From positions 3,368,414-3,432,413 of the forward strand of contig NZ_LT546207.1 of assembly GCF_900078665.2 (NCBI RefSeq): 64,000 bases of DNA, in the 5' to 3' direction. Below the pieces are notes generated by a model. That model worked only from the letters and a program-made list of their open reading frames with translations, made no database searches and had not been told where the DNA came from. Shown one piece after another: positions 21,853 through 34,101 of the stretch (position 1 is its first letter; every line of letters begins with the position of its first letter). The DNA is from Mycolicibacterium houstonense. GTDB taxonomy: Bacteria > Actinomycetota > Actinomycetes > Mycobacteriales > Mycobacteriaceae. The position numbers were made by a program, and so were the translations under genes.

Positions 21853-24800
21853 CTATTCCGCGGTACTTTCCAACAAGGTCTTGAGCTGTTCTGCGTATCC
21901 ACTCAGTGATTCGGGTGTGAACATCTCGAAGTGTGTGCAGCCCACCGGAAGCACGGTGATCTCCCCGGACACATAGGAGCGCCAACTGCGCAGCAGCGAC
22001 CGGGCGGCCCTGCCGTTGCGCAACCGCGCCAACCGCGACCCGATCCCATCCCCACCGCTATCGGCGCACCGCCGACGCGCCGCCGAGAACATCACGACGT
22101 CACCGTCGAACACACCCGGCCGATGATCGAGAAGCATCAGCTGCCCCGCACTGACACTGCGCGCCATGAACTCCACCAACTGACGCGACGGCGGACTGAC
22201 CCCGTGCCGCGCAATGATGTCGGCGACCCGGGCATACGTCAAAAGACCCCAGTGCACCGGAACGCGAACTTTATTGGTCCGGAGGATGTAGTCCAATACC
22301 CATCCCTCAGATACCGCCTGATTCCTGGCGATCTTTCGGGTGATGCGTTTCCAGAATTTGTTGGGGTTCAACAACCCATCGAGCAACACCAGCCGCTGCA
22401 CTTCACACCCACGCCGCTGAAGCTCAATCGCCAGTGCATGAGCCACCACACCACCAAACGACCAACCCAAGATGCGATACGGCCCCACCGGATACAACTG
22501 CTGCAACCGATCGGCATACCGCACCGCCATGTCGTTGATCGACCGCACTTCGGTCTCGTCCTCGGCCTGAGCCTGATTGATCCCCACGATCGGCCCATCC
22601 ACATACCGACCCAACGCCCGATACGACCAACTCAGGCCGAAACCATCGTGCACACAACACAACGGCACACCGTCACCGGGCTTGAGCACCTCGACCGGAA
22701 CCACTTCCCGCGAACTGTCGGCCCGACCCACCTGCCGGGCCAAACCACGCACCGTCGGCGCATCGAACATCACCCGCACCGCCAGATCGGCATCGAGACT
22801 GGCATTGGCCGCGGCAATCACCCGCATCGCCGACAACGAATCCCCACCCAGATCAAAGAACGAATCGTCCACTCCGACCCGCTCCAGACCGAGGACTTCG
22901 GCGTAGATGCCGGCCAGGATCTCCTCGGTGAGTGTTTCCGGGGCTCGATACTGCCGAGCATCGACATAGTCCGGCACCGGGAATGCGCGACGATCCAACT
23001 TCCCATTGACCGTCAACGGCAGACTTTCGACCACCATCACCGCCGCCGGCACCATGTAGCCCGGCAACCGTTGCGCCAGGGCTGCCCGGATTTCCGCCGG
23101 GTCTGCGGTACCGGTGATGTAGCCAACCAGGCGTTTGTCACCCGGGCGGTCCTCCCGAGCGATCACCGCCGCCTGATCCACCCCCGCCAAACCAGCCAAC
23201 ACCGTTTGAATCTCACCCAACTCAACCCGATACCCACGAATCTTGACCTGCTCATCAGCCCGACCCAAATACTGCACCTGACCATCGACACCCCAACGCA
23301 CCAAATCCCCAGTCCGATACATCCGCTGCCCCACAGCAAACGGACACGCCACAAACCGAGACCCCGTCAACCCACCCCGACCCAGATACCCGACGGCCAA
23401 ACCAGACCCGGCCACATACAACTCACCCACCACACCGACCGGCACCGGACGCAACCACCGATCCAACACAAAAAACGCCGCCCCCGGAATCGGCCTTCCG
23501 ATCGGGACAACACCCGACCCTGCCACCAACGGCGCACTAAACGACGTGTACCACGTCTCCGTCGGACCATAACCATTGACCATCACCCGACCCGGTGCCC
23601 ACCGATCCACCAACTCCACCGGACATGCCTCACCAGCCACCACCAACGCCGCAGACCCCAAACCCTGCGACGACAACGCCGCCGCCGCCGACGGCGTCTG
23701 ATTCAACACCGTCACACCCTCGGCAACCAGCAACGCGTGCAACTCATCCGGTGAACCCACCAACCCATCAGGCACCACCACCAACCGACCACCACTGAGC
23801 AACGCACCGAAGATCTCCCACACCGACACATCAAAGGCATACGAATGCCACTGCGACCACACCCCCGCGGTCGGCAACCCCACATCCAACGACGCCAACA
23901 ACCCCGTCACATTGCGATGCGGGACTGCCACTCCCTTCGGCACCCCCGTCGTGCCCGACGTGTAGATCACGTACGCCACATCATCGGCAGCCGGCATTGA
24001 CAACGCGCTGCTCGGTTGCATGACGATCCGCCGGTCCGCCACATCGACAACGGCCACACCCAGCTGGTCCAGCCGCCCCGCCGACGCACCTGCAGTGACC
24101 GCGGCCACCGGTCGGGCGTCACCGACCACCACAGCGATCCGTGCATCCGGGTACGCCGGATCCAACGGCAGGTAAGCCGCCCCTGTCTTCAACACCGCCA
24201 GAATCGCCACAATCGCGTCAACCGAACGATTCAGCACCAAGGCCACACACTCACCGGGCCCGGCACCATGGCCGGCAAGGAGGTGCGCCAACCGATTCGA
24301 GGCTTCGTCGAGTTCTCGATACGACATGGACCTGCCGTCGAAGGTCACGGCCACCGCATCCGGCACCCGAGCCACCTGCTGGGCGAACACCTCCGGAATC
24401 GAGCCCGCCACCCTCGCCGGTGCGGTCAACGCGGCTCGGTTCCCGAGCCCATCGAGGCGAGCATGCTCGTCGGTGTCCAACACATCGATGGACGACAAGC
24501 GCTGCGCCGGATCGGCCGTCATAGCCGCCAGAATCCGCTCCAACCGCCCGACGATCACCTCGATTGTGTCGGCGTCAAACACATCAGTGCGGAACTCCAC
24601 CGAACCACCGATTCCGGCCCAAGCGTCCTGGTCGTCGTACCTTTCTCCAAGGGCAAAGACCAGATCCATACGGGCGGTATGGGTTTCGGCCATCTGTGCC
24701 GCAGCGTGCACATCACCCACCCCCGGCTCGGAGCCGGTTGAATTCGCGGGGTTCTGCCAGGCCAACATCACCTGGATCAATGGGTGATGGCTCAGGCTAC

Positions 24801-27800
24801 GGCTCGGGTTGAGCCGGTCCACCAACACCTCGAACGGCACGTCCTGATGCTCAAACGCTGCCAAACTGCGCTGACGCACCTGCCCCAGCAGCTCACCTAC
24901 GGTGGGGTCGTCGGCCAGGTCGACTCGAAGCACCAAGGTGTTCACGAAGAACCCGACCAGATCATTCAAGGCGGGATCGTTACGCCCCGCAATCGGGAAA
25001 CCCACCGCCACATCAGAACTGGCACTCAGCTTCGAGAGCAGAACCGACAACGCGGCCTGCACCACCATGAAACTGGTCGCATCGTGCTCCCGCGCCACCG
25101 CGGCCACCCGCCGCTGCAACTCCGCCGGCCACTCCACTTCGACGACAGCACCGCGGTGATCGGCCACCGCCGGGTACGGGCGGTCCGTCGGCAACTCGAG
25201 GCGGTCAGGCAGGCCCGCGAGCGCGTCCTGCCAGTAAACCAGTTGCCCCGAGATCCGGCTCTCGGGGTCGGACAGGTCACCGAGCTGCTCCCGCTGCCAC
25301 AATGTGTAGTCAACGTACTGCACCGGCAGCGGAGACCACTGTGGCGCCTGGCCGCCACAGCGCGCGGCGTAGGCGACGGCCACGTCACGGGCCAGCGGTG
25401 CGAACGACCAAGCGTCCCCGGCGATATGGTGCACCACCGCAACCAGCACATGCTCATCTTCGGAGACGCGGAAAAGCCTTGCCCAGATCGGGATCTCGTT
25501 GTTCAGATCGAAGGGGTGCCGTACTGCCGCATCGATGGCCCTCGCCAACTGGTCGGTCGGCCAATCCGCGGCGTCAACCTCCTGCCACCCGAAATCCGCT
25601 TGGTCGGCCGGGAGGACCAGCTGCCGGGGGACACCGTCCACCTCGGGGAAGACTGTACGCAGACTCTCGTGCCGGGCTGCCACATCGGCCAGGGCCAGGC
25701 GGAGGGCATCGACGTCCAATCCGGTGACCCGGTACATCATCGGCATGTTGTAAATCGGTGACGGACCGTGCAATTGGTCCAGGAACCACAACCGCTGCTG
25801 GGCATAGGACAGCGGTATGACATCCGGTCGCGGTTGAGCCACCAACGGCGTTCGCCCACCCGTTCCGGCGGCGATTCGCGCCTCCAGCTGCGTCACGGCC
25901 GGCGCGTCGAATACCGCGCGGACTGCCAGATCACTGTCGAATGCGGTGTTGATGGCATTGATCAGCCGTATGGCTGAGAGCGAATCGCCACCGAGGTCGA
26001 AGAACGAGTCGTCGACACCCACCCGTTCCAGTCCCAGCACCTGAGCGAAGATGCCGACGAGGATCTCCTCGGTCGGGGTGGTCGGGGCCCGATAGCTGTC
26101 GGCGTCGAGGTAGTCCGGTGCGGGTAGGGCGCGTCTGTCCAGTTTGCCGTTGACGGTCAACGGTATGGCGTCCACCACCATCACGGCGGCGGGCACCATG
26201 TACGCCGGGAGGTGTTCGGCAAGCTGAGCTCGGGCCTTGCCGGCGTCGACCATTCCGGTCACGGACTCGGTGACATAACCGACGAGACGCTTGTCCCCTG
26301 GTCGGTCCTCACGGGCGACGACGACGGCTTGTTCCACGCCATCCAAATCCGCCAGGGCGACCTGGATTTCGCCGAGTTCGATCCGGTAGCCCCGGATCTT
26401 GACCTGTTCGTCGGCACGGCCCAGGTACTGCATCTGCCCGTCGCTGCCCCAGCGCACCAGGTCTCCCGTCCGGTACATGCGGGCTCCCGCACCGCCGAAC
26501 GGGCAAGGGACGAAACGGGATGCGGTCAGCCCGCTTCGTCCGACGTAGCCGACCCCGACGCCGCGGCCGGCCACATACAGCTCCCCGACCACACCCGGAG
26601 GTACTTCCCGCAGCCAGCGATCCAGCACGAACAACGCAGCCCCCGGTACCGGAGCACCGATGGGAACAACAGTCGAACCCGCCGCGTCAGCGGTCAAGGG
26701 CGCACTGATCGTCGCGTATACCGTGGCCTCGGTCGGTCCGTAGGCGTTTATCAGGACCCGCCCCGGCGCCCAACGCTGCACCAACTCGGCCGGACAGGCC
26801 TCACCCGCCACCACCAAGGCGGCGGATTCCAAGCCTTGTGGGGACAGCATCCCCGCGGCTGACGGTGTCTGGCTCAGGACGCTCACCTTCTCGGCGACCA
26901 ACAACGCGTGCAGATCCTGCGGCGACCGTGCCACCTCCTCGGGTACCACCACCAACCGGCCGCCGTGCAGCAGCGCACCGAAGATGTCCCATACCGAGAC
27001 GTCGAACACCAGCGAATGCCACTGTGACCAAACGGTTCCCGGTCCCACCAACGCCGGGTCGACAGCCCCGAGGAACTGCGTCACGTTCTGGTGAGTGATC
27101 GCCACGCCCTTCGGCACACCTGTCGTCCCCGAGGTGTAGATCAGGTAGGCGACGTCATCGGCAGCCGGGGCGGGCAACGCACTGCTGGGTTGCCTCTCGA
27201 TCCGGGCGTCGGCGACGTCGATGACGGCCAGGTCGGCGTCGGCGAGCCGGTCCCGCAACCCGGTGGTGGTGATCGCGGCGACCGGACGGGCGTCGCCGAG
27301 CATGAATTCGATACGCGCATCCGGAACCATCGGGTCAATCGGCAGATACGCCGCGCCCGACTTGAGCACCGACAGGATCGCGACGATTGCCTCGGCCGAA
27401 TGGTTCAGCAGCAACGCCACCGATGCGCCCGGTCCCGCACCATGCTCGACCAGCAGGTGCGCCAGGCGGTTCGACGCCTCATCGAGGTTGCGATAGGTCC
27501 ACGAAATGTCACCACACACCACCGCCACCGCGTCCGGGTCGCGCGCCACCTGCGCGGCGAACACCACCGGAATCGACACCGCGGCCACGGTTTCGGCCAA
27601 CACCGCGCGGTTTCCCCAGCCGTCGAGGCGGGTGTGGTCATCCGCCCCCAGCAGATTTATCGACGACAACCTCGCCGTGGGATCGGCGGTGAGAGCTTCC
27701 ACCACCCGCTGCAGGCGCTCGATGAACACCTCGATGGTGGCGGCATCGAACACATCGGTGCGGAACTCGACGGCCCCGGTGATCCCGGCCGGCTCACCCG

Positions 27801-30800
27801 CGCTCCAGCGTTCTGCCAACGAGATCGTCAGATCCATGCGGGCGGCCTGGGTATCCGCTTCCAGGGGTGTGGCCTGCATACCACCCAAACTTGGCGCGGG
27901 CGCCTGATCGTCGTCCTGCTTGGCCAGGTTCTGCCACGCCATCATCACTTGGACCAACGGATGGTGAGTCAGGCTGCGCGCCGGGTTGAGCCGATCGACA
28001 ACCATCTCGAAGGGCACGTCTTGGTGCTCATAGGCAGCCAGACTGCGCCGACGCACCTGGTTCAACAGATCGGCCACCGTGGGATCGCCGTCGAGCTCGA
28101 CACGCAGCACCAGCGTGTTGATGAAGACCCCGACCAACTCGTCCAGCGCCGGGTCACTACGGCCGGCAATCGGGAAGCCCACCGCCACATCCGAATTCCC
28201 GGTCAAATTCGACAGCAGCACCGCCAGCGCCGCTTGCACCACCATGAAGCTGGTCGCGTTGTGCTCGGCCGCCGCCCGCGCGATCTGCCGCTGCAGCTCG
28301 ACCGGCCACTCCATCGCAACGCTGGCACCACGGTAGTCGGCCACCGGCGGATACGGCCGGTCGGTCGGTAGCTCCAGACGCTCCGGCAGTCCCGCCAGCG
28401 CCTGCTCCCAGTACGCCAACTGCCCGGCGATCCGGCTGTCGGGATCGGCCAGATCACCCAGGTACGACCGCTGCCACAACGTGTAATCCGCATACTGCAC
28501 CGGTAGCGGCGCCCAGGCGGGCACCTGCCCCGCGCACCGGCTCGCGTAGGCGACCCCGATATCACGCACCAACGGGCCGATCGACCAGCCGTCACCGGCG
28601 ATGTGATGGACCACCGCAACCAGGACGTGTTCATCTTGGGCGACTCGGAAAAGAGTTGCCTTCAGCGGAATCTCGGCCGACAGATCGAAGTGGTGCCCGA
28701 CGGTGGCCTGGATCGCGTCGTGAAGTCGATCCGCCGACCAGCCGACGGCGTCGACCACCTGCCACCCGAGATCCACCTGTCGCGCGGACATGACAACCTG
28801 TCGGGGCACGCCGTCGACCGCCGGGAACACCGTGCGCAAGGACTCGTGGCGCTCCACCACGTCGGCCAGTGCCGCACCGAGCGCATCGACATCCAACCCG
28901 CCGGTGATCCGGTACGCGGTCGGCATGTTGTAGATCGGTGACGGTCCTTCGAGCTGGTCCAGGAACCACAACCGTTGTTGGGCATACGACAACGGCAGGA
29001 TGTCCGGCCGCCGTTGGGCCACCAGCGGTTCGCGCCGCCCCGAACCCTCAGCGGCACGCAGAGCCAGTTGGGCCGCAGTCGGCGTCTCGAACACAGCCCG
29101 CACCGCAAGATCGGTCTCCAACCCGGCGTTGACCGCGTTGATCAATCGCATCGCCGAGAGAGAGTCGCCGCCCAGGTCGAAGAAGGAATCATCCACCCCG
29201 ACCCGTTCCAGACCGAGAACCTGGGCATAGATGCCCACCAGCATCTCCTCGACGGGAGTGGCCGGGGCCCGGTATTCCTGATCGTTGACATAGTCGGGAG
29301 CCGGCAGCGCGCGTTTGTCGAGTTTTCCGTTCACCGTCAACGGCAACGCGTCGAGAACCACCACCGCCGCGGGCACCATGTAGCCGGGCAGCCGCTCCGA
29401 CAATGCGGCACGCACCGCGACCGGATCCGCGTTGCCGGTGATGTAGCCGACCAGGCGCTTGTCACCGGGGCGGTCCTCTCGCGCGATGACTTCGGCCTGT
29501 CTTACGCCGTCCAGATCTGCCAGCGCAGATTGGATTTCGCCCAACTCGATGCGGTATCCGCGAATCTTGACCTGCTCGTCGGCGCGGCCCAGATAGCGCA
29601 ACTGCCCATCGGCGCCCCAGGACGCCAGGTCTCCCGTCCGGTACATCCGGGCGCCGGCTCCGCCGAACGGACACGCCACGAACCGCGTCGCGGTCAACCC
29701 GCCACGGCGCCAATAGCCGAGCCCCAATCCGGCTCCGACCACATACAACTCACCCACCACGCCGTTCGGCACCGGCTGTAGCGACGAATCCAGCACGAAG
29801 AACCCAAGGTGCGGCAATGGCAGGCCAATAGGGCTGACGCTGCCCTCGGCGTCGCTCACCAGAATCTCCCGGAACGACGCATGCACCGTCGTCTCGGTGA
29901 TCCCATACATGTTGATCAACCGCGGCGCACCAGAATGTCCCTCGAACCAGGGCCGGAGGCGCTGCGGTTCAAGCGCTTCCCCACCGAAGACCACTGTCTC
30001 CAGCTTCAACTGGCGGCCCAATTCAGGAAGCAACGCGTCGGCGGACTGCAATGCATAGAACGCGGACGGCGTCTGACTCAACACCGTCACCTGCTCGGCA
30101 ACCAACAGCGCCAGCAGCTCCTCCGGAGCTCGCGTCACCGACTCCGACACCACGACCAGCCGGCCGCCGTACAGTAATGCGCCCCAGATCTCCCACACCG
30201 AATAGTCGAAGGCCAGCGAATGGCACTGCGTCCACACCTGCCCGGCAAGTCCCAGTTCGGCGTCCAAGGTCCCCAACAACCGAGCCACGTTCCGATGGCT
30301 GATCGCCACGCCCTTCGGAACGCCGGTCGTCCCCGACGTATAGATCAAGTACGCGACGTCATCAGCGACCGGCGTTGGTAATGCAGTAGCCGGTTGAGCC
30401 TCGATCGCGGCGTCGGCAACGTCCACGACGGTCAGGTCGATCCCTTCCAGCCGCCCCCGCAACTCAGCGGTGGTCACCGCGACGACCGGAGCCGCGTCGC
30501 CGAGCATGAACCGGATCCGCGTGTCAGGGTGCATCGGATCGATCGGCAGATACGCCGCACCGGCCTTCAACGCCCCCAGAATCGCAACGATCGCCTCAAC
30601 CGACCGGGGCACCAACACGGCCACGCATTCACCCCGACCGGCACCCAGGCCAACCAACCAGTGCGCCAGCCGATTCGAGGCATCGTCGAGCTCCCGATAC
30701 GTCATCGAGCGCCCACCGAAACTCACCGCTACCGCCTCAGGCGCGCGTCCCACCTGAGCGGCGAACAGTCCGGGGATCGACATCGCAGATACCGGAGGCT

Positions 30801-33800
30801 CGGTCAACACCGCCCGGTTACCGACATGATCGAGGCGGACGTGCTCGACGGGATCCAGCACATCGATCGATGACAACCGCCGTTCCGGATCAACGGAAAG
30901 CGCCTCTGCTACCCGCACCAACCGCTCGACCATTGTTGCGATGCTGGCCGGGTCGAACACGTCGGTTCGGAACTCCACGGTGCCGCCGATCCCGGCCGGC
31001 TCGCCGGCGTCGTCCCAGCGTTCGGCCAACGAGAACGTGAGATCCATCCGGGCCACGCGGGTGTCGACCGACAGCGGGGAGACCTGCGCCTCCCCCAGGG
31101 TCGATTCAGTCGCGGCGTCGGCAGTGAAGTTCTGCCAGGCCAATGCCACCTGGACCAGCGGATGATGGGCCAGTGAACGAGTCGGTTTGAGCCGATCCAC
31201 CAGTACCTCGAACGGCACATCCTGGTGCTCGAGCGTGGCCAGGCTGCGCTGGCGCACCTGCGCCAGCAGCTCGGCCGCGGTCGGGTCGCCGGCCAGATCC
31301 ACCCGCAGCACCAGCGTGTTGACGAAAAACCCGACCACGCGGTCCAGGGCGGCATCCCCCCGGCCGGCGATCGGAACGCCCACCGCTACATCCGGATTGG
31401 CACTGAGCTTCGACAACAGCATCGTCAGTGCGGCCTGGACCACCATGTATGTCGTGGCATTGTGTTCGCGCGCCACATCGCGGATCCGCTTGTGCAGACC
31501 GGCCGGCAACAACACGGGCATGCTGGCGCCCCGGTGATCGGCGACCGGTGGATAGGGCCGGTCGGTCGGCAGTTCCAGTCGTTCGGGCAGCCCCGCCAAC
31601 GCCTGCTCCCAATACGCCACCTGCCCCGAGATGCGGCTGTCGGTGTCCGCCAGGTCGCCCAGATGTGCGCGTTGCCACAGGGTGTAGTCCGCGTACTGCA
31701 CCGGCAGGGGCGCCCAGTCCGGCGATTGTCCGGTCGACCGGCCGGCGTAAGCCACCTGCAGGTCCGTGATCAACGGGGCCACGGACCATCCGTCGGCGGC
31801 GATGTGGTGCACCACGGCCACCAACACGTGCTCGTCGCCGCTCAAACGCAAAAGCATGGCCCGCAGGGGTATTTCGCTACCCAGATCGAAGGCGTGGCCG
31901 GCCATGGTTTCGATGGCCTCGCGCAACTCCGTCGCCGACCAACTACCCGCGTCGACCACTCGCCACCCACAGTCAGCGTTCTCGGCAGGCAGCACCACTT
32001 GCTGCGGGACGCCCTCGACCGACCGGAACACCGTGCGCAAGGACTCGTGGCGCTCCACCACATCGGCCAGCGCCGCGCCGAGTGCATCGGTATCCAGATG
32101 CCCGGTGACCCGCAGTGCCACCGGCATGTTGTAGATCGGCGACGGCCCCTCCAACTGATCGAGGAACCACAAGCGCTGTTGCGCATACGACAACGGGAGG
32201 ACATCCGGCCGTTGTTGGGCCACCAGCGGTTCGCGCCGGCCCGAACCCTCACTCACGCGCGCCGCCAGTTGCGCCACGGTGGGCGTCTCGAACACCGCCC
32301 GCACCGCGAAATCGGCGTCCAGACTGGCATTGATGGCATTGATCAAGCGGGTCGCCGACAACGAATCTCCACCGAGGTCGAAGAACGAGTCGTCTACCCC
32401 GACCCGCTCCAATCCCAGTACGTGGGCATAGATTCCGGCCACGACTTCCTCGACCGGAGTCGCCGGGGCACGGTAGCCCTGACCGTTGACATAGTCGGGC
32501 GCCGGCAGGGCCCGCCTGTCGAGCTTTCCGTTGACCGTCAACGGCAAGCTTTCCAGCACCACGATCGCCGTCGGCACCATGTAGCCCGGCAGTCGCTCCG
32601 ACAATGCGGCACGCACGGCGGCCGGGTCCGCGCTACCGGTGATGTAGCCGACCAGGCGCTTGTCGCCGGGGCGGTCCTCCCTGGCGATCACCGCCGCCTG
32701 GCCCGCTCCCTCGATTTCTGCCAAAGCGGTTTGAATCTCGCCGAGTTCGATGCGGTACCCGCGGATCTTGACCTGCTCATCGGCACGACCGCCGTACCGT
32801 AACTGCCCATGGCTGTCCCAGGACGCCAGATCACCGGTCCGGTACATTCGGGCCCCGGCACCGCCGAACGGGCACGCCACAAAGCGTGATGCGCTCAGTC
32901 CGCCGCGACGCCAATATCCGCACCCCAGTCCGGCGCCGACCACATACAACTCGCCCACCACACCGACCGGCACCGGCTGTAATGACGAATCCAGCACGAA
33001 GAACCCGAGATGGGCCAGCGGTACGCCGATCGGGCTGACGCTGCCCTCGGCGTCACCCGCCAAGATTTCCCGGAACGACGCATGCACCGTCGTCTCGGTG
33101 ATCCCGTACATGTTGATCAACCGCGGCGCACCCGGATGACGATCGAGCCACCCCCGAAGACGCTGCGGCTCAAGCGCTTCCCCGCCGAAGACCACGGTCT
33201 CCAGCTTCAACTGACCGCCCGCGCCGGGTTGCAGCGCGTCAACGGCCTGTAGCGCGTAAAACGCCGACGGCGTCTGGCTGAACATGGTGACCTGCTCGGC
33301 AACCAGCAAGGCGTACAAGTCCTCGGGAGCCTGGGTCACCGACTCGGGCACCACGACCAGCCGGCCGCCGTAAAGCAAGGCGCCCCAGATTTCCCACACC
33401 GAATAGTCGAAGGCCAGCGAATGACACTGGGTCCATACCTGCCCTGAAAGGCCCAACTCCGCATCCAACGTCTCCAACAGCCGAACCACGGTGGAGTGCG
33501 TGATCGCCACCCCCTTGGGACGACCCGTCGTCCCCGAGGTGTAGATCAGATATGCGATGTGATCGGCCGTCGGCGCCGGCAACTCTCGCCGCTGTTCGGG
33601 GCGCGGCGGCACGTCGTTGAAATCGATGACCTCCAGATCGCAGCCGGTGAACCGGCCGATCAACTCCGTTGTCGTGACTGCCACGGCAGGCTCGGCATCG
33701 GCAAGCATGAACTGGATCCGCGCATCGGGATGCATCGGATCGATCGGCAGGTAGGCCGCTCCTGACTTCAACACCGCGACAATGGAAACGATCGCCTCGA

Positions 33801-34101
33801 CCGAACGCGGGAAGAGCAATGCCACCCGCATCCCGGGACCCACGCCCAGGCCGACAAGGTGGTGCGCCAACCGATTCGACGCCTCGTCCAGCTCGGCGTA
33901 TGACATCGAGTGACCGTTGAACGTCACCGCCGCCGCCTCCGGTGCACGGGCCACTTGCGCGGCCAACAACTCCGGAATCGACCCCGGCACCGAGGCCGGC
34001 TCGGTCAATACCGCACGGTTGCCCCACCTGAACAGCTCAGCGTGCTCGTCCTCGTCCAGGAAATCCATCGACGACAAGCGCCGGCTCAGGTCGGCAGTCA
34101 C
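21853..34101 (-). CDS. NRPS-B: A-T-C-A-T-C-A-T-C-A-T-TE synthetase, predicted Thr-Thr-Ala-Pro
   Basis: 4082 residues. Domains: A1 about 30-540, T1 (Ser580), C2 (HH765), A2 1105-1605, T2 (Ser1647), C3 (HH1832), A3 2170-2665, T3 (Ser2707), C4 (HH2891), A4 3230-3720, T4 (Ser3755), TE from 3800 (GWSFGG, Ser3881). Codes: A1 and A2 both DYWSVGMVHK, close to the threonine code DFWNIGMVHK and with the [12 protein letters not shown] context typical of threonine domains; A3 DVWSVAAVYK; A4 DVWNVAG-xY with one residue missing in core A5 (YGPTETWYT). Colinearity with fortuitine assigns A3 to alanine and A4 to proline; the codes alone do not. The protein opens with an A domain; its C partner is the last domain of NRPS-A, whose stop overlaps this GTG start (GTGA). 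There are no epimerisation domains. The TE should release the peptide. Confidence 0.95.
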   Translation of the reverse strand: MTADLSRRLSSMDFLDEDEHAELFRWGNRAVLTEPASVPGSIPELLAAQVARAPEAAAVTFNGHSMSYAELDEASNRLAHHLVGLGVGPGMRVALLFPRSVEAIVSIVAVLKSGAAYLPIDPMHPDARIQFMLADAEPAVAVTTTELIGRFTGCDLEVIDFNDVPPRPEQRRELPAPTADHIAYLIYTSGTTGRPKGVAITHSTVVRLLETLDAELGLSGQVWTQCHSLAFDYSVWEIWGALLYGGRLVVVPESVTQAPEDLYALLVAEQVTMFSQTPSAFYALQAVDALQPGAGGQLKLETVVFGGEALEPQRLRGWLDRHPGAPRLINMYGITETTVHASFREILAGDAEGSVSPIGVPLAHLGFFVLDSSLQPVPVGVVGELYVVGAGLGCGYWRRGGLSASRFVACPFGGAGARMYRTGDLASWDSHGQLRYGGRADEQVKIRGYRIELGEIQTALAEIEGAGQAAVIAREDRPGDKRLVGYITGSADPAAVRAALSERLPGYMVPTAIVVLESLPLTVNGKLDRRALPAPDYVNGQGYRAPATPVEEVVAGIYAHVLGLERVGVDDSFFDLGGDSLSATRLINAINASLDADFAVRAVFETPTVAQLAARVSEGSGRREPLVAQQRPDVLPLSYAQQRLWFLDQLEGPSPIYNMPVALRVTGHLDTDALGAALADVVERHESLRTVFRSVEGVPQQVVLPAENADCGWRVVDAGSWSATELREAIETMAGHAFDLGSEIPLRAMLLRLSGDEHVLVAVVHHIAADGWSVAPLITDLQVAYAGRSTGQSPDWAPLPVQYADYTLWQRAHLGDLADTDSRISGQVAYWEQALAGLPERLELPTDRPYPPVADHRGASMPVLLPAGLHKRIRDVAREHNATTYMVVQAALTMLLSKLSANPDVAVGVPIAGRGDAALDRVVGFFVNTLVLRVDLAGDPTAAELLAQVRQRSLATLEHQDVPFEVLVDRLKPTRSLAHHPLVQVALAWQNFTADAATESTLGEAQVSPLSVDTRVARMDLTFSLAERWDDAGEPAGIGGTVEFRTDVFDPASIATMVERLVRVAEALSVDPERRLSSIDVLDPVEHVRLDHVGNRAVLTEPPVSAMSIPGLFAAQVGRAPEAVAVSFGGRSMTYRELDDASNRLAHWLVGLGAGRGECVAVLVPRSVEAIVAILGALKAGAAYLPIDPMHPDTRIRFMLGDAAPVVAVTTAELRGRLEGIDLTVVDVADAAIEAQPATALPTPVADDVAYLIYTSGTTGVPKGVAISHRNVARLLGTLDAELGLAGQVWTQCHSLAFDYSVWEIWGALLYGGRLVVVSESVTRAPEELLALLVAEQVTVLSQTPSAFYALQSADALLPELGRQLKLETVVFGGEALEPQRLRPWFEGHSGAPRLINMYGITETTVHASFREILVSDAEGSVSPIGLPLPHLGFFVLDSSLQPVPNGVVGELYVVGAGLGLGYWRRGGLTATRFVACPFGGAGARMYRTGDLASWGADGQLRYLGRADEQVKIRGYRIELGEIQSALADLDGVRQAEVIAREDRPGDKRLVGYITGNADPVAVRAALSERLPGYMVPAAVVVLDALPLTVNGKLDKRALPAPDYVNDQEYRAPATPVEEMLVGIYAQVLGLERVGVDDSFFDLGGDSLSAMRLINAVNAGLETDLAVRAVFETPTAAQLALRAAEGSGRREPLVAQRRPDILPLSYAQQRLWFLDQLEGPSPIYNMPTAYRITGGLDVDALGAALADVVERHESLRTVFPAVDGVPRQVVMSARQVDLGWQVVDAVGWSADRLHDAIQATVGHHFDLSAEIPLKATLFRVAQDEHVLVAVVHHIAGDGWSIGPLVRDIGVAYASRCAGQVPAWAPLPVQYADYTLWQRSYLGDLADPDSRIAGQLAYWEQALAGLPERLELPTDRPYPPVADYRGASVAMEWPVELQRQIARAAAEHNATSFMVVQAALAVLLSNLTGNSDVAVGFPIAGRSDPALDELVGVFINTLVLRVELDGDPTVADLLNQVRRRSLAAYEHQDVPFEMVVDRLNPARSLTHHPLVQVMMAWQNLAKQDDDQAPAPSLGGMQATPLEADTQAARMDLTISLAERWSAGEPAGITGAVEFRTDVFDAATIEVFIERLQRVVEALTADPTARLSSINLLGADDHTRLDGWGNRAVLAETVAAVSIPVVFAAQVARDPDAVAVVCGDISWTYRNLDEASNRLAHLLVEHGAGPGASVALLLNHSAEAIVAILSVLKSGAAYLPIDPMVPDARIEFMLGDARPVAAITTTGLRDRLADADLAVIDVADARIERQPSSALPAPAADDVAYLIYTSGTTGVPKGVAITHQNVTQFLGAVDPALVGPGTVWSQWHSLVFDVSVWDIFGALLHGGRLVVVPEEVARSPQDLHALLVAEKVSVLSQTPSAAGMLSPQGLESAALVVAGEACPAELVQRWAPGRVLINAYGPTEATVYATISAPLTADAAGSTVVPIGAPVPGAALFVLDRWLREVPPGVVGELYVAGRGVGVGYVGRSGLTASRFVPCPFGGAGARMYRTGDLVRWGSDGQMQYLGRADEQVKIRGYRIELGEIQVALADLDGVEQAVVVAREDRPGDKRLVGYVTESVTGMVDAGKARAQLAEHLPAYMVPAAVMVVDAIPLTVNGKLDRRALPAPDYLDADSYRAPTTPTEEILVGIFAQVLGLERVGVDDSFFDLGGDSLSAIRLINAINTAFDSDLAVRAVFDAPAVTQLEARIAAGTGGRTPLVAQPRPDVIPLSYAQQRLWFLDQLHGPSPIYNMPMMYRVTGLDVDALRLALADVAARHESLRTVFPEVDGVPRQLVLPADQADFGWQEVDAADWPTDQLARAIDAAVRHPFDLNNEIPIWARLFRVSEDEHVLVAVVHHIAGDAWSFAPLARDVAVAYAARCGGQAPQWSPLPVQYVDYTLWQREQLGDLSDPESRISGQLVYWQDALAGLPDRLELPTDRPYPAVADHRGAVVEVEWPAELQRRVAAVAREHDATSFMVVQAALSVLLSKLSASSDVAVGFPIAGRNDPALNDLVGFFVNTLVLRVDLADDPTVGELLGQVRQRSLAAFEHQDVPFEVLVDRLNPSRSLSHHPLIQVMLAWQNPANSTGSEPGVGDVHAAAQMAETHTARMDLVFALGERYDDQDAWAGIGGSVEFRTDVFDADTIEVIVGRLERILAAMTADPAQRLSSIDVLDTDEHARLDGLGNRAALTAPARVAGSIPEVFAQQVARVPDAVAVTFDGRSMSYRELDEASNRLAHLLAGHGAGPGECVALVLNRSVDAIVAILAVLKTGAAYLPLDPAYPDARIAVVVGDARPVAAVTAGASAGRLDQLGVAVVDVADRRIVMQPSSALSMPAADDVAYVIYTSGTTGVPKGVAVPHRNVTGLLASLDVGLPTAGVWSQWHSYAFDVSVWEIFGALLSGGRLVVVPDGLVGSPDELHALLVAEGVTVLNQTPSAAAALSSQGLGSAALVVAGEACPVELVDRWAPGRVMVNGYGPTETWYTSFSAPLVAGSGVVPIGRPIPGAAFFVLDRWLRPVPVGVVGELYVAGSGLAVGYLGRGGLTGSRFVACPFAVGQRMYRTGDLVRWGVDGQVQYLGRADEQVKIRGYRVELGEIQTVLAGLAGVDQAAVIAREDRPGDKRLVGYITGTADPAEIRAALAQRLPGYMVPAAVMVVESLPLTVNGKLDRRAFPVPDYVDARQYRAPETLTEEILAGIYAEVLGLERVGVDDSFFDLGGDSLSAMRVIAAANASLDADLAVRVMFDAPTVRGLARQVGRADSSREVVPVEVLKPGDGVPLCCVHDGFGLSWSYRALGRYVDGPIVGINQAQAEDETEVRSINDMAVRYADRLQQLYPVGPYRILGWSFGGVVAHALAIELQRRGCEVQRLVLLDGLLNPNKFWKRITRKIARNQAVSEGWVLDYILRTNKVRVPVHWGLLTYARVADIIARHGVSPPSRQLVEFMARSVSAGQLMLLDHRPGVFDGDVVMFSAARRRCADSGGDGIGSRLARLRNGRAARSLLRSWRSYVSGEITVLPVGCTHFEMFTPESLSGYAEQLKTLLESTAE
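21896..23968. repeat. Long direct repeat, copy 2 (A-T-TE end of NRPS-B)
   Basis: Partner of 1853-3925 with the same orientation and length. Divergent patches correspond to about 22194-22348 and 22881-23143. The proline-slot A domain core is the longest shared block. Confidence 0.85.

Noticed and set aside
34098..34101. NRPS-A/NRPS-B junction as a frameshift error
   Set aside because: The break falls in the C-A linker with a clean GTGA overlap, and NRPS-C shows the same start and overlap.
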